Source of the DNA: Leptospiraceae bacterium
Lineage (GTDB): Bacteria; Spirochaetota; Leptospiria; Leptospirales; Leptonemataceae
DNA length: 64,000 bases
Direction of reading: 5' to 3'
Assembly: GCA_026418015.1 (NCBI GenBank)
Contig: JAOACE010000027.1
Coordinates: 22,330-86,329, forward strand
The position numbers and the translations under genes were made by a program. Below are positions 35,106 to 43,696 of this stretch, in pieces (position 1 is the first letter of the stretch; every line of letters starts with the position of its first letter). Under the pieces are notes generated by a model that was given only the letters and a program-made list of their open reading frames with translations, had not been told where the DNA came from and made no database searches.

Positions 35106-36392
35106 TTAAGAATCGATCGATTTTTTATTTTGAATCATTTTTAAAAGATTCATACTACAAAAAGCCTGGTTGTTTTTTTTGATTTGTTCGATATACGAAG
35201 GATTTTCCACCATGTTTTTTGCAATTTGGAATTCTTTTTCTAAAGATGTGTTAAAGATACTCGGATCATCAGCACCTAAGCAAACACAAAATTGATGTTT
35301 TTCGAAAAAAGGAAGTGGAGAAAACCCAGATATCGCCAAGTTTGATGTAGGACAACTTTCTATAATTGCTGATCTTTTGAGTTTTTCGACACAAAAATTT
35401 AAAAAATCCAAATATAGCTTTAATTCTTTTTCTTTATAAAAAATTTCTATTGTTTCTTGGGAATGATTTTTAACGCGTTCAATTTCTTGTTTTACATAAT
35501 CGATGGGGATCCATTGGTTTTCGATTTCGTAGAGTTGTTCTAAAAACATTAGATGGTCTAAACGTTCTTTTGTATGTTCAATATAGGTTTGATTTGCTAC
35601 TTTTGTTTCGTCGTAAGCAAGTGCAACTGCATGTCCAATACGATGAACCCCCATTTGATGAGCCCATAGAATCCATCTTACAGCACTTGCAGGTGTTTTA
35701 TTACCAAGTATTTCTCCTACGTGATATAATAGGACAAATTGTTTATCTTTTTTTACAGTTTCGATAAAATCGAATTTGTTTATAGGCGAATCATTTTCTT
35801 CGTTACCTGCAAAATCAATTCCCACTAAAATATCGTTTGGAAATTCTTTTTGTATTTCTTTTAATATTTGGTATTGCCATTCGTAATTGGGATATTCTCG
35901 GTTTAAAGAAATAATTAATTTCGAAATCTTCGAAGGGTTTTTGTTTGTTTCTTTAAAACCTTCTATTAGGGCTAATGTTTTTTCTTTAAATTCATTGGCA
36001 GAAGCTTTTGGACTAAACATCATTCGATATTCGCTGTAATATTCTTTTTGTTTATGAAAAACCCTTAAAGCAATTTCTTTTAATTCTTCCGGGTCTGTAT
36101 GTGATAATGCGATAATAAAATCGAAACACAACTGAAAGTGCAAAAAGTTTTTGGGTTTAGAAGAATCAAAAACATAATAAGAACGAAGAATATTTTTTTG
36201 GTTTTCGTTAAGCTTAGGTGTCTGAAAAATTTGATTTTGGTATAAAAACTCAATATTAGGATATGCTTTGTGTAATTTATAGAAGGAATTTTTATAAATT
36301 TCCCAACGAGGAGGTTTACGACTGCCCAACCAGTTTAAGTCATCTTCGTCAAGACAACCATAAAGATGGGTATGAACTTCGTATAAATTCAT
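35106..36392 (-). CDS. Adenosine deaminase-like amidohydrolase
   Basis: This 428-residue metal-dependent hydrolase fits the adenosine/AMP deaminase family. Zinc motif VHTHLYG near residue 7, GIDFAGNE (about 192), YHVGE in place of the common HAGE, RIGHAVAL, ESCPTSNL and LGADDPSIF are all in the expected order. An extra segment of about 70 residues lies between RIGHAVAL and CPTSN, and the early region is enlarged. It may deaminate a modified purine rather than adenosine. The start overlaps the upstream small gene by ATGA. Confidence 0.8.
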   Translation of the reverse strand: MNLYEVHTHLYGCLDEDDLNWLGSRKPPRWEIYKNSFYKLHKAYPNIEFLYQNQIFQTPKLNENQKNILRSYYVFDSSKPKNFLHFQLCFDFIIALSHTDPEELKEIALRVFHKQKEYYSEYRMMFSPKASANEFKEKTLALIEGFKETNKNPSKISKLIISLNREYPNYEWQYQILKEIQKEFPNDILVGIDFAGNEENDSPINKFDFIETVKKDKQFVLLYHVGEILGNKTPASAVRWILWAHQMGVHRIGHAVALAYDETKVANQTYIEHTKERLDHLMFLEQLYEIENQWIPIDYVKQEIERVKNHSQETIEIFYKEKELKLYLDFLNFCVEKLKRSAIIESCPTSNLAISGFSPLPFFEKHQFCVCLGADDPSIFNTSLEKEFQIAKNMVENPSYIEQIKKNNQAFCSMNLLKMIQNKKSIDS

Positions 36393-36532
36393 TCTTTTTC
36401 TTTTTTTGTTTCTCGAACCTTGATAAAATCTTTTTTTGGTTTGTCCTCTGCTAAATCGATTTCTATAGTGGGTTTCTCTTTTTCTGTTTTATTTTCTTTT
36501 TCTTCTTCTGATGGTTTGTTTTCTTCCGCCAT
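36389..36532 (-). CDS. Small acidic/charged hypothetical protein
   Basis: A 47-residue protein from the ATG at 36530-36532, almost entirely Lys, Glu, Pro and Asp (MAEENKPSEEEKENKTEKEK...). An upstream ATG at 36601 would give 70 residues, but the extra part looks like non-coding AT-rich sequence. The stop overlaps the deaminase start by ATGA, so the two are translated together. It looks disordered, and no function is evident. Confidence 0.5.
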   Translation of the reverse strand: MAEENKPSEEEKENKTEKEKPTIEIDLAEDKPKKDFIKVRETKKEKE

Positions 36533-36643
36533 GTAATATAATTTATCATGATTTATATTTTTGTAAAGAAAAATTTGATTTAATAAAAATCGCACAAACA
36601 ATAATAAGTATTTAATATTTCAAAAATATAAATAAAAAATAGT

Positions 36644-36677
36644 TTTGATAATTCTTTTTCGGTAAAGAATTATCAAA
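36644..36677 (-). terminator. Long hairpin after the ribbon-helix-helix gene
   Basis: TTTGATAATTCTTT (36644-36657) and AAAGAATTATCAAA (36664-36677) form a perfect 14-bp stem with a TTCGGT loop. It is 52 bases downstream of the minus-strand RHH-like gene, and the minus strand then reads CTATTTTTTATTT. It could terminate that gene. Because it also lies about 110 bases before the small acidic gene, it could instead be an operator. Confidence 0.55.
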
Positions 36678-36729
36678 GGAATAGAATTTGTAAGTAAAAT
36701 ATATAAATAGTTATATAATAATTATATAA

Positions 36730-37251
36730 TCAATAGAATTGATCAAAAAAACTACAAAAAATTTGCCTTGTTTGATATGTTCCTTGTTTTTTGTATAAAT
36801 AATTATTTAACCATCTTTCATCAGCTAATTCTTCGTTGTTATTGAATAAATTTTCAAAATTAAGAACTGGTAAAGGGATTAAAGGAATTATGTCGTATCC
36901 TTGGGATTGCATTTCCCAGTCGAGCATGATTCGAATCAACGCACTGATGGAATAACCGATGAAATGTCGCATTTCGAACAGTTTGCTCCAAAGAACAGGA
37001 TTTATATAAATGCTCCATCTTCGATAAGTTTTTGTTCTTGGTTGATAATTTGCTGTTTCTGTTTTCTTGGTAGCAGGGATTCTTATTTCGTAAAGATAGT
37101 TCAAATATTTACTCAAAAGATAATGAATCGTATGGTTGTAGTCTCCATTAAAACGTATGTCAGAAATTTCTTTTAAAAATTCATAATGTCTTGGTTCTAA
37201 ATTGATGCATACACGATAAAAAAATTTTGTTGTATATCGATCTTGCCTCAT
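36730..37251 (-). CDS. Tandem ribbon-helix-helix-like protein
   Basis: A 173-residue protein that seems to hold two similar halves. The first (about residues 12-52) has FYRVCINLEPRHYEFLKEIS followed by a second helix HTIHYLLSKYLNY. The second (about 75-112) has YRRWSIYINPVLWSKLFEMR followed by SISALIRIMLDWEMQ. Each is a short strand plus two helices, the ribbon-helix-helix shape of small DNA-binding proteins. It loosely recalls the DUF1564-type proteins expanded in Leptospira, but this is a weak memory match. A 14-bp palindrome lies downstream. DNA binding is inference. Confidence 0.6.
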   Translation of the reverse strand: MRQDRYTTKFFYRVCINLEPRHYEFLKEISDIRFNGDYNHTIHYLLSKYLNYLYEIRIPATKKTETANYQPRTKTYRRWSIYINPVLWSKLFEMRHFIGYSISALIRIMLDWEMQSQGYDIIPLIPLPVLNFENLFNNNEELADERWLNNYLYKKQGTYQTRQIFCSFFDQFY

Positions 37252-37330
37252 AAAAAATATAATCTATCTTTTGCAAAATTTTATCATAAAAAAAATCAAT
37301 TTCAGGATAATTTGATTCGATACTCAAAAA

Positions 37331-39763
37331 TTATAGAATAATTACGGCTTTTACTAAGTCTTCGTCTAAGGCTTCGATTCGAAATCCTAATTTTTCGCAG
37401 ACTTTTATCATCGCGGTGTTTTCTTTTAGGATGATCCCATAGATGATTTGTCGATTTTCTTTTCTTCCAATTTCTATCAGTTTCGATAAGAGTTTTTTTC
37501 CTAATCCTAAACCTTGATATTGATCAGCAATTAATATAGCAAATTCCGATTCTTTGGTATAAGGATGATGCGAAAGTCGACCTACTCCTAATATTTTGTT
37601 TTCTTCTGGATCGAATGCAACAATGGCTATTTCTCTGTCATAGTCTAAAAAACAGATTTTGATGAGTCTTTCGTGTGTTATGCGGTGTTTTAATTCTAAC
37701 GGTTGTAAGTATCTATGGTATACACTTTCCTCAGATAACTCATAATGAAATTGAATAATCAAAGGTTCATCTTCTGGTTTGATGGGTCTTATAATGATTT
37801 GTTTATTATTTTTTAATTTATATGGCTCAATGTATTTTTTAGGATAGGGACGTATTACAGGTGGTTTATATTCAGAAGAAAAATGATCTGGATGATACAA
37901 AACTACTTTTGCTTTAAAAATATTATAAGTATTTTTATAAAAATTAATATAAAAATTTATATATTTTATTTGTGGAAATTCTATAATAAAATCACTCAGA
38001 TGAACTAACAATATTTCTAAATTCGAAATCAAACTTTTTTTGTTTTTAATTGTATTATACTCTAAAGAAGATTCTATGATTCTTTTTGCTAATGTACTAT
38101 TCAAAGGAACTAGACCATAGTTGATGTTCGAAAAAGGCATATGGATCATTTTATAAAAGATTATAGGACCTAAGATGGGTTCAATAAAACATCCCATTTG
38201 TATGTAATTTTCCGATTTTAAATCAGGGTTGACTAAAAAGTTCGCATACGAAATAAATTTTAAACTTTCTTCTGTTGTTAGGGTAATGGATGTTTTATGC
38301 GTTAATCTCTCCAAATTTGATAAATATTCTAATAATTTTATATAATTAAATTTTTGTGTATCAATTGGATAGGGTGTTTCGTATAATGCCCGAATAGAAT
38401 AATAATATTTATACATATAATAAAAGATTTTTACTGCTAAGTCTGGATATTCAAAAGTGGGGATATGATTTTTTCTTAATAATTGAATATACTCATAGAC
38501 GGAACTATCACCCATTAGACAGATCAACAAAGGCTTTTGTAAATGGTTTTTTAATACAATAAGTTTTTCACAAAATAAACGATAATCAACATTTCTAAAC
38601 GGTGATAATATCAATAAGATTCCGTCTTGATTGGGATCTTTATTGAAAATATTTATAATATCTATATAATTTTCCGTAGAAACATTCCATGGCAGAATCA
38701 AAGGATTCGTAATTTTCTTAATGCCGATGTTTTGTTTGATTGTTTTAACACTAAGTTCAGTTAAGGGTTCAACTTTTCCTCCAAGTTCTAAGTATTTGTC
38801 TAATGCAATTAATGCGGGACCTGTTCCGTTTGCAATTATGGCTAATCGATTATTCCTTGGAATTTCTTGTTCGGATAATATCTCTGCCATGTAAAATAAA
38901 TCTTCGATAGAATCTACTCGAAGTATGCCAGATCTTCGAAAAGCTACGTTAAGAATGGCATCTTTTATAGGATATCCTGAACGTTCGTTTATAATCTTTT
39001 TCGAAAGTAAAAATTTCCCCGATTTTAATACGATGATAGGTTTACTTAGAGAAATCTCTCTTGCAGCAGATAAAAAATTAGCTGGATATCGCAATGTTTC
39101 TAGATAGATAATAATGCTTTTTGTATGTGCATCATGTCCAAAGTAATCGATCAGTTCTCCTAAATTTACATCAATAGAAGAACCTACGCTAACAAAGGCA
39201 CTAAATCCAATATTTCTTTCTTTTGCCCAATCGATGATTGATGCTCCTAAACTACCACTTTGTGTTAAAAATGCAATATTGCCTGGTTTGATTTTTTGTG
39301 GAATTATACTTAGATTTAAGTAAGGTGTGATAATTCCTGTTGAATTTGGTCCAATTAAACGTATATTGTTTTGTCTTAAAATAGATAAAAAGTTTTTTTT
39401 GATTTTTTCGTAAATTTTGCTGTTTTCGCGAATACCCCAAGAAATCATCAATATACTTTGAATTTTATTTTTATTTTCTACACATTCTTGCATGCATAGA
39501 AAAACCTTAGGATAATTTTCTGTAAGAATCAAAAGATCAATTTTTTCATCAATTTCTTTTAGGGAAGATTTACAGGGAATACCTAAAAACTCCTTTTCTT
39601 CGTCGTTGATAAGATATAGCTTACCCGAAAATCCATCTTGAATCAGGTTCTGAATGATTCTTTGCGCGAACTCATTTTTCGCGGGAAAAATCGCAATTGA
39701 TTCTGGATAAAAAAAAGGCGTTAAGCTTTTAATAAATCCATATTTATAATAAATAGGGTTCAC
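37331..39763 (-). CDS. Pat/YfiQ-type NDP-forming acyl-CoA synthetase fused to GNAT acetyltransferase
   Basis: An 810-residue fusion starting at a GTG. An N-terminal CoA-binding domain (about 1-130) and a succinyl-CoA ligase-like domain (about 150-300, with IAFLTQSGSLGASIIDWA and HDAHTKSIIIYLETL) are followed by a shortened, diverged ATP-grasp-like region (about 470-650). A C-terminal GNAT domain (about 655-810) has IIIRPIKPEDE, AILIADQYQGLGLGKKLL and VCEKLGFR. Pat proteins acetylate acetyl-CoA synthetase and other lysines. The usual family length is near 880, and the loss appears in the ATP-grasp part. The GNAT part looks intact. It lies 3 bases after the helical secreted protein's stop. Confidence 0.85.
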   Translation of the reverse strand: MNPIYYKYGFIKSLTPFFYPESIAIFPAKNEFAQRIIQNLIQDGFSGKLYLINDEEKEFLGIPCKSSLKEIDEKIDLLILTENYPKVFLCMQECVENKNKIQSILMISWGIRENSKIYEKIKKNFLSILRQNNIRLIGPNSTGIITPYLNLSIIPQKIKPGNIAFLTQSGSLGASIIDWAKERNIGFSAFVSVGSSIDVNLGELIDYFGHDAHTKSIIIYLETLRYPANFLSAAREISLSKPIIVLKSGKFLLSKKIINERSGYPIKDAILNVAFRRSGILRVDSIEDLFYMAEILSEQEIPRNNRLAIIANGTGPALIALDKYLELGGKVEPLTELSVKTIKQNIGIKKITNPLILPWNVSTENYIDIINIFNKDPNQDGILLILSPFRNVDYRLFCEKLIVLKNHLQKPLLICLMGDSSVYEYIQLLRKNHIPTFEYPDLAVKIFYYMYKYYYSIRALYETPYPIDTQKFNYIKLLEYLSNLERLTHKTSITLTTEESLKFISYANFLVNPDLKSENYIQMGCFIEPILGPIIFYKMIHMPFSNINYGLVPLNSTLAKRIIESSLEYNTIKNKKSLISNLEILLVHLSDFIIEFPQIKYINFYINFYKNTYNIFKAKVVLYHPDHFSSEYKPPVIRPYPKKYIEPYKLKNNKQIIIRPIKPEDEPLIIQFHYELSEESVYHRYLQPLELKHRITHERLIKICFLDYDREIAIVAFDPEENKILGVGRLSHHPYTKESEFAILIADQYQGLGLGKKLLSKLIEIGRKENRQIIYGIILKENTAMIKVCEKLGFRIEALDEDLVKAVIIL

Positions 39764-39766
39764 AAC

Positions 39767-40573
39767 TCATAAAATATCTTTCATCATCTGACGTTCAATT
39801 TCTTTTTTTAAAAAATTGTATTGGGGAGAATCCTTTCCATATTGTAAAATCACATATTGCAATAAATTTTTGTATTTGAGTTTTTTATAATATAGAACAA
39901 CCTCTTCCGAAGCATTGGATTTCTGGGAAGTTCTTTCTAAATATTGATAACTATATGCTAATATCTTGTAGGGTTGTGCTTCTTCTTTGTGTTTTTCTCT
40001 AAGAGCAAAATATTCTTCTATGGAGGTGATAATGCCAGAGATGTCTTGTAAAGATAATTGTAGTAATACAAAATGTCTTAATAGATTACTTTTTAGGTTT
40101 ATATAATATTCTGTTTCTAGAATTTTTGGTGCTTTAATCTTTTCTAAATCTTGTAAACCTTTTATTACATAGACTTTTGCTTTAATATATGCTTGATTCA
40201 TAATTTCGTTTTGTTTTTTTTTGATTCTTTCTTGTTTTTCTCTGATTTGCCATTCGTGTTTTTCTGGTAAATGTTGATAACTTTCTGGCACTTGATTTGC
40301 TTCTTTTTTGGCTTCTTGAATGATTTTCATGGCAACATCATAATTATTTTTAGCCGATTTTAGGTATTTTTCGGAATTTTTTGGATCGAGTTGATCCAAT
40401 ATCTGTAATTCAGGAAATGTATTAGGAATTTCGTAATCTTTCCAGTTCAATTCGGATTCTTGCTGAATTTCTGTATCGGGGATTACGTTTTCTTTATGAT
40501 GTTGTGCCCAAACATTCGAACACAAATAACAAAAGAAAAAAACAACAATTCTGATTTTATTTTGGAACTCCAT
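39767..40573 (-). CDS. Secreted helical protein of unknown function
   Basis: A signal peptide (MEFQNKIRIVVFFFCYLCSNVWA, cut before Gln) is followed by about 245 residues rich in Lys, Glu and Gln that appear helical, for example YEIPNTFPELQILDQLDPKN and EHEWQIREKQERIKKKQNEI. I take the ATG at 40571-40573. An upstream ATG at 40681 overlaps the photolyase stop as ATGA and would add a further hydrophobic helix, so that start is possible. Such secreted helical proteins include flagellar sheath proteins FcpA/FcpB of Leptospira, but I cannot claim that match. No domain is recognised. Confidence 0.6.
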   Translation of the reverse strand: MEFQNKIRIVVFFFCYLCSNVWAQHHKENVIPDTEIQQESELNWKDYEIPNTFPELQILDQLDPKNSEKYLKSAKNNYDVAMKIIQEAKKEANQVPESYQHLPEKHEWQIREKQERIKKKQNEIMNQAYIKAKVYVIKGLQDLEKIKAPKILETEYYINLKSNLLRHFVLLQLSLQDISGIITSIEEYFALREKHKEEAQPYKILAYSYQYLERTSQKSNASEEVVLYYKKLKYKNLLQYVILQYGKDSPQYNFLKKEIERQMMKDIL

Positions 40574-40677
40574 AAAAGCTTTAGTTCTTATTATCGGAAT
40601 TTTTAGAATTTTGTTTAGCAGATATTTTATTAAAAATATTATATTAATTAAAATTATAAAATATATTATAAAATAAA

Positions 40678-42042
40678 TCATAAATCTTGGACTTTTTTTA
40701 CATACAGTTCTATATCAAATTTATTCTTTAAACCAGATTCACTCATGTATCGAATTTTTCCGAAAACTTTTCTTTCTTGCCATGGTCGATCGTGTGTACC
40801 AAAACACCAAGAGATACCAGCATAACCATTTGGGTCTCTTCCATCTAATTCGTATTTATCGTTCAAATAGCAAGCTATGTCGAAGGCTATTTTAGGATGT
40901 TTTGTCCATTCGATGATTTTTTTGCACCAATACATCCTCATATAGTTGTGCATTTTTCCTGTCTTTAACATTTCTTCTTGTGCTGCATTCCAGTATTTAT
41001 CGTGCGTTTTTGCTTTTTCGAATTCTTCTAATGAATATAAATAATCTCTTTTATCGTTTAGGTGATCTTCTATTGTTTGTTTTGCCCAATCGGGGATCCC
41101 TTCGTATTCATTGTAGAGAGGATTATAATAACAAAAATTTCTTGCAAGTTCTCTCCAAACGATGAGCTCGTTAAAAAAACTATCTACATTTTCGTCATTT
41201 TTGTTGTATACAGAAAGTACTTCTAATACTACCTCAACAGGAGAGATCTGACCAAAATGTAAATAAGGACTTAAATGAGATTGAAAGTCCAATTCAGGAT
41301 GGGATCGAAATTCTTTATATTTATATAATTTATAATTTATAAAATCTTTTAAATATTTTTTTGCTTCCGTATAACCACCTTTAAATGTGGCAAAAGAAAC
41401 ACTTTTGTCTATGATAAGATGATTTAGAATATCCTTCGTGTTCTTAAAAGGAATTTTTTCGAACTCAAATTCCCGATGAATAGATTTTATCGACGGTTCT
41501 ATCAATTCTACGGGAGTAATAAATTTTTCTAAATATTGATGAATTCTGTTTCGAAGTAAATATGCATAAGGTATTTTTTTATCCGATGCAACTTCTATGG
41601 GTATACATACATCCGATTCTACTTCAAAAAAAGCAATTTTGATAGATTGTGCGATAGAATTACTTAAATTCCTTTGATACTTTAAATATGCTTTATCTGT
41701 AACAATGCAGCAAGCGTTTTGAGCATGGTGGATCAACCTGTTTTTTACATCTTCTACTTTTTCTAACGCAAATTTGATTCCTCTATCTTCGATGGATTGT
41801 TTTGCTTCTAATATACCATCAATCATAAAAGAATAATATCGTTGATTCGAAAAATTATATTTATCGGTTAAAGGATAGTAAACTACCAATGGTTTTTTGT
41901 ATTCGTTCGATAGTTCGATTGCAAACTCAAGGCTAGGGTTAAAAAATGCTCTATGGCTATGGCTCATCCAATAAAGAATAAAATCTTTTTCTTTTAGAAT
42001 TTGTTTTTGATTGATGAGTTTAATGCGTTCGTTTAAGTTCAT
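40678..42042 (-). CDS. phr: Class II CPD photolyase
   Basis: A DNA photolyase that uses light to split cyclobutane pyrimidine dimers. The FAD-domain motifs are SHLSPYLHFGQISP (about residues 254-267), ELIVWRELARNFCYYNP, KYWNAAQEEMLKTGKMHNYM (first 20), and the long end RDPNGYAGISWCFGTHDRP then GKIRYM. These define class II enzymes (animals, some bacteria and archaea). The 454 residues are normal. It is downstream of a CrtI-like oxidoreductase on the same strand with a gap of 46 bases. Pairing of light-repair and pigment-type genes is common in light-responsive clusters. Confidence 0.93.
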   Translation of the reverse strand: MNLNERIKLINQKQILKEKDFILYWMSHSHRAFFNPSLEFAIELSNEYKKPLVVYYPLTDKYNFSNQRYYSFMIDGILEAKQSIEDRGIKFALEKVEDVKNRLIHHAQNACCIVTDKAYLKYQRNLSNSIAQSIKIAFFEVESDVCIPIEVASDKKIPYAYLLRNRIHQYLEKFITPVELIEPSIKSIHREFEFEKIPFKNTKDILNHLIIDKSVSFATFKGGYTEAKKYLKDFINYKLYKYKEFRSHPELDFQSHLSPYLHFGQISPVEVVLEVLSVYNKNDENVDSFFNELIVWRELARNFCYYNPLYNEYEGIPDWAKQTIEDHLNDKRDYLYSLEEFEKAKTHDKYWNAAQEEMLKTGKMHNYMRMYWCKKIIEWTKHPKIAFDIACYLNDKYELDGRDPNGYAGISWCFGTHDRPWQERKVFGKIRYMSESGLKNKFDIELYVKKVQDL

Positions 42043-42088
42043 AATAAAAAATTATTTACAAGCAAAACGATTCAAGTCTTTTTATACG

Positions 42089-43543
42089 TTAATCCAGTAT
42101 CTCTAAAATATTTTCTAATTGTAACAGTAAATTCAAAACCCCCAAAGAAACACCGGGCCAACCTTGTCCAGGAAATACAGAATCTCCTACAAGATATAAT
42201 CCCTCAATTTCTGTAAAATTCGATGGATATCTAAAAGGAATATAATCTTTTATAAGAGGAATGCCTCCTACTGTTCCCGAATATCTTTGAGTATATCGTT
42301 CAAAAGTAATGGGTGTACCAACCATCACATTTTCTATTTTACACTCTTTGAATGCTGGAATGTATTGTTTCATTATATCGAACATAAATTCTTGGACTTT
42401 TTCTTTTTGTTCGTAATATTCGTTTTTTCCTAGATTTTCCCAAAATTCATTCTTGCAATGGGTGGAGATTGTAACAGATTTTTTTTCTCCTAATTCGTAA
42501 TCCGATAAAGAAATAAAAAAAGAATTACTTCCTGTATAGGGATTAGTTTTTTCGTGAATGATTTGATAATGATGTTCTTGGATTAAATTGTTTTTATCTT
42601 CTATAGAAAAATAAATCGTTAAAGCATACCATCTTTTGGGATATTTTTTTCTATATCGATGCATTTTTTGTTTATATTCGGGTTCTAACAATTCTGCATA
42701 ATCCCAGATGGTTTTGTTTAAGATGACTTTTTTTGCATAGAAAACGTTTTTATTGGTTTTGATTTCGAAGTAGCCGTTCATTTTTTTTACATAAAGAACT
42801 TTGTGTCTTAAAAAAACGTCGTTTTTTTCTTTTATTAAAGAATCAAAAATCTTCCCCATTCCTCCATAAACATAATAATTATCTAGGTTATTATAAGTTA
42901 ACCCCATCGAACCAACACTAATTGGCACATCTTGACTATAACCTTGGGAGGTAATCAAGATTTGATGATCTATAAAATCTTTGAATGTTTTATCTATGGA
43001 AGGAATCTGTTCTTTAAAATATTTATAAGTACTTTTAAATTGATAAGGTAGATTATATAGCAAATAACGACGATTTGTTGCGATTTTTTTTAACATAAGG
43101 GAAGGATTTTTGAAATTTATGGGAAGCAATTTATACACATTTTTCCAGTTGTTTTCCGCAATATGATAGATATTTTTCCAAACAGATTCTATGTTTTTAT
43201 AAGGAAAGTTTTTAGCAATCTCTTCTAAGGATTTTTGTTTATCACTATATCGTTTGATTACTTTTCCATCTAAATAAACAACAATGGGAAGTTCTAATTT
43301 TTTTACAGGTGGTTTTTCTACTCCTAAGAATTTTATGATTTTTCCTAATGGCATGGAATCATCTAATCCAACGAGTGTGGTGGCTCCTACGTTGTAAAAA
43401 AAATCTTTTCGTTTAAAGGTTCCACTACATCCCCCTAAATAATTTTCTTTTTCTAAAAGAGCCACCTTTCGCCCAATCTTTTTTAAGATAGCATAAGATA
43501 AAGATCCTCCAATCCCACTTCCCACGATTACATAATCATACAT
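42089..43543 (-). CDS. CrtI/CrtO-type FAD-dependent oxidoreductase
   Basis: This 484-residue flavoprotein has the Rossmann start YDYVIVGSGIGGSLSYAILK and LLEKENYLGGCSGTF, placing it with phytoene desaturases, carotenoid isomerases and related amine-oxidase-like enzymes. The C-terminal block has GLYLVGDSVFPGQGWPGVSL (about residues 445-464). It probably acts on a carotenoid or another polyene. No phytoene synthase is near, so the pathway is unproven. It lies upstream of the photolyase, and divergent from lysA. Confidence 0.78.
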   Translation of the reverse strand: MYDYVIVGSGIGGSLSYAILKKIGRKVALLEKENYLGGCSGTFKRKDFFYNVGATTLVGLDDSMPLGKIIKFLGVEKPPVKKLELPIVVYLDGKVIKRYSDKQKSLEEIAKNFPYKNIESVWKNIYHIAENNWKNVYKLLPINFKNPSLMLKKIATNRRYLLYNLPYQFKSTYKYFKEQIPSIDKTFKDFIDHQILITSQGYSQDVPISVGSMGLTYNNLDNYYVYGGMGKIFDSLIKEKNDVFLRHKVLYVKKMNGYFEIKTNKNVFYAKKVILNKTIWDYAELLEPEYKQKMHRYRKKYPKRWYALTIYFSIEDKNNLIQEHHYQIIHEKTNPYTGSNSFFISLSDYELGEKKSVTISTHCKNEFWENLGKNEYYEQKEKVQEFMFDIMKQYIPAFKECKIENVMVGTPITFERYTQRYSGTVGGIPLIKDYIPFRYPSNFTEIEGLYLVGDSVFPGQGWPGVSLGVLNLLLQLENILEILD

Positions 43544-43696
43544 AATTCTAAAAAAATATAAATTGATTTATTAATCAATAAACAAATAGATTTTTTTTAA
43601 ATCGTATATTTCGCTTATTTGGATTTTTTAAAAACGTTCAGATGTTGGATGAAAAAAACACTATTCTAACAAACAATAAAGAAAAATTAGGCTTTT

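Noticed and set aside
36711..36729. TTATATAAT-A-ATTATATAA palindrome at the end of the RHH-like gene
   Set aside because: Only A and T, likely by chance at this composition.
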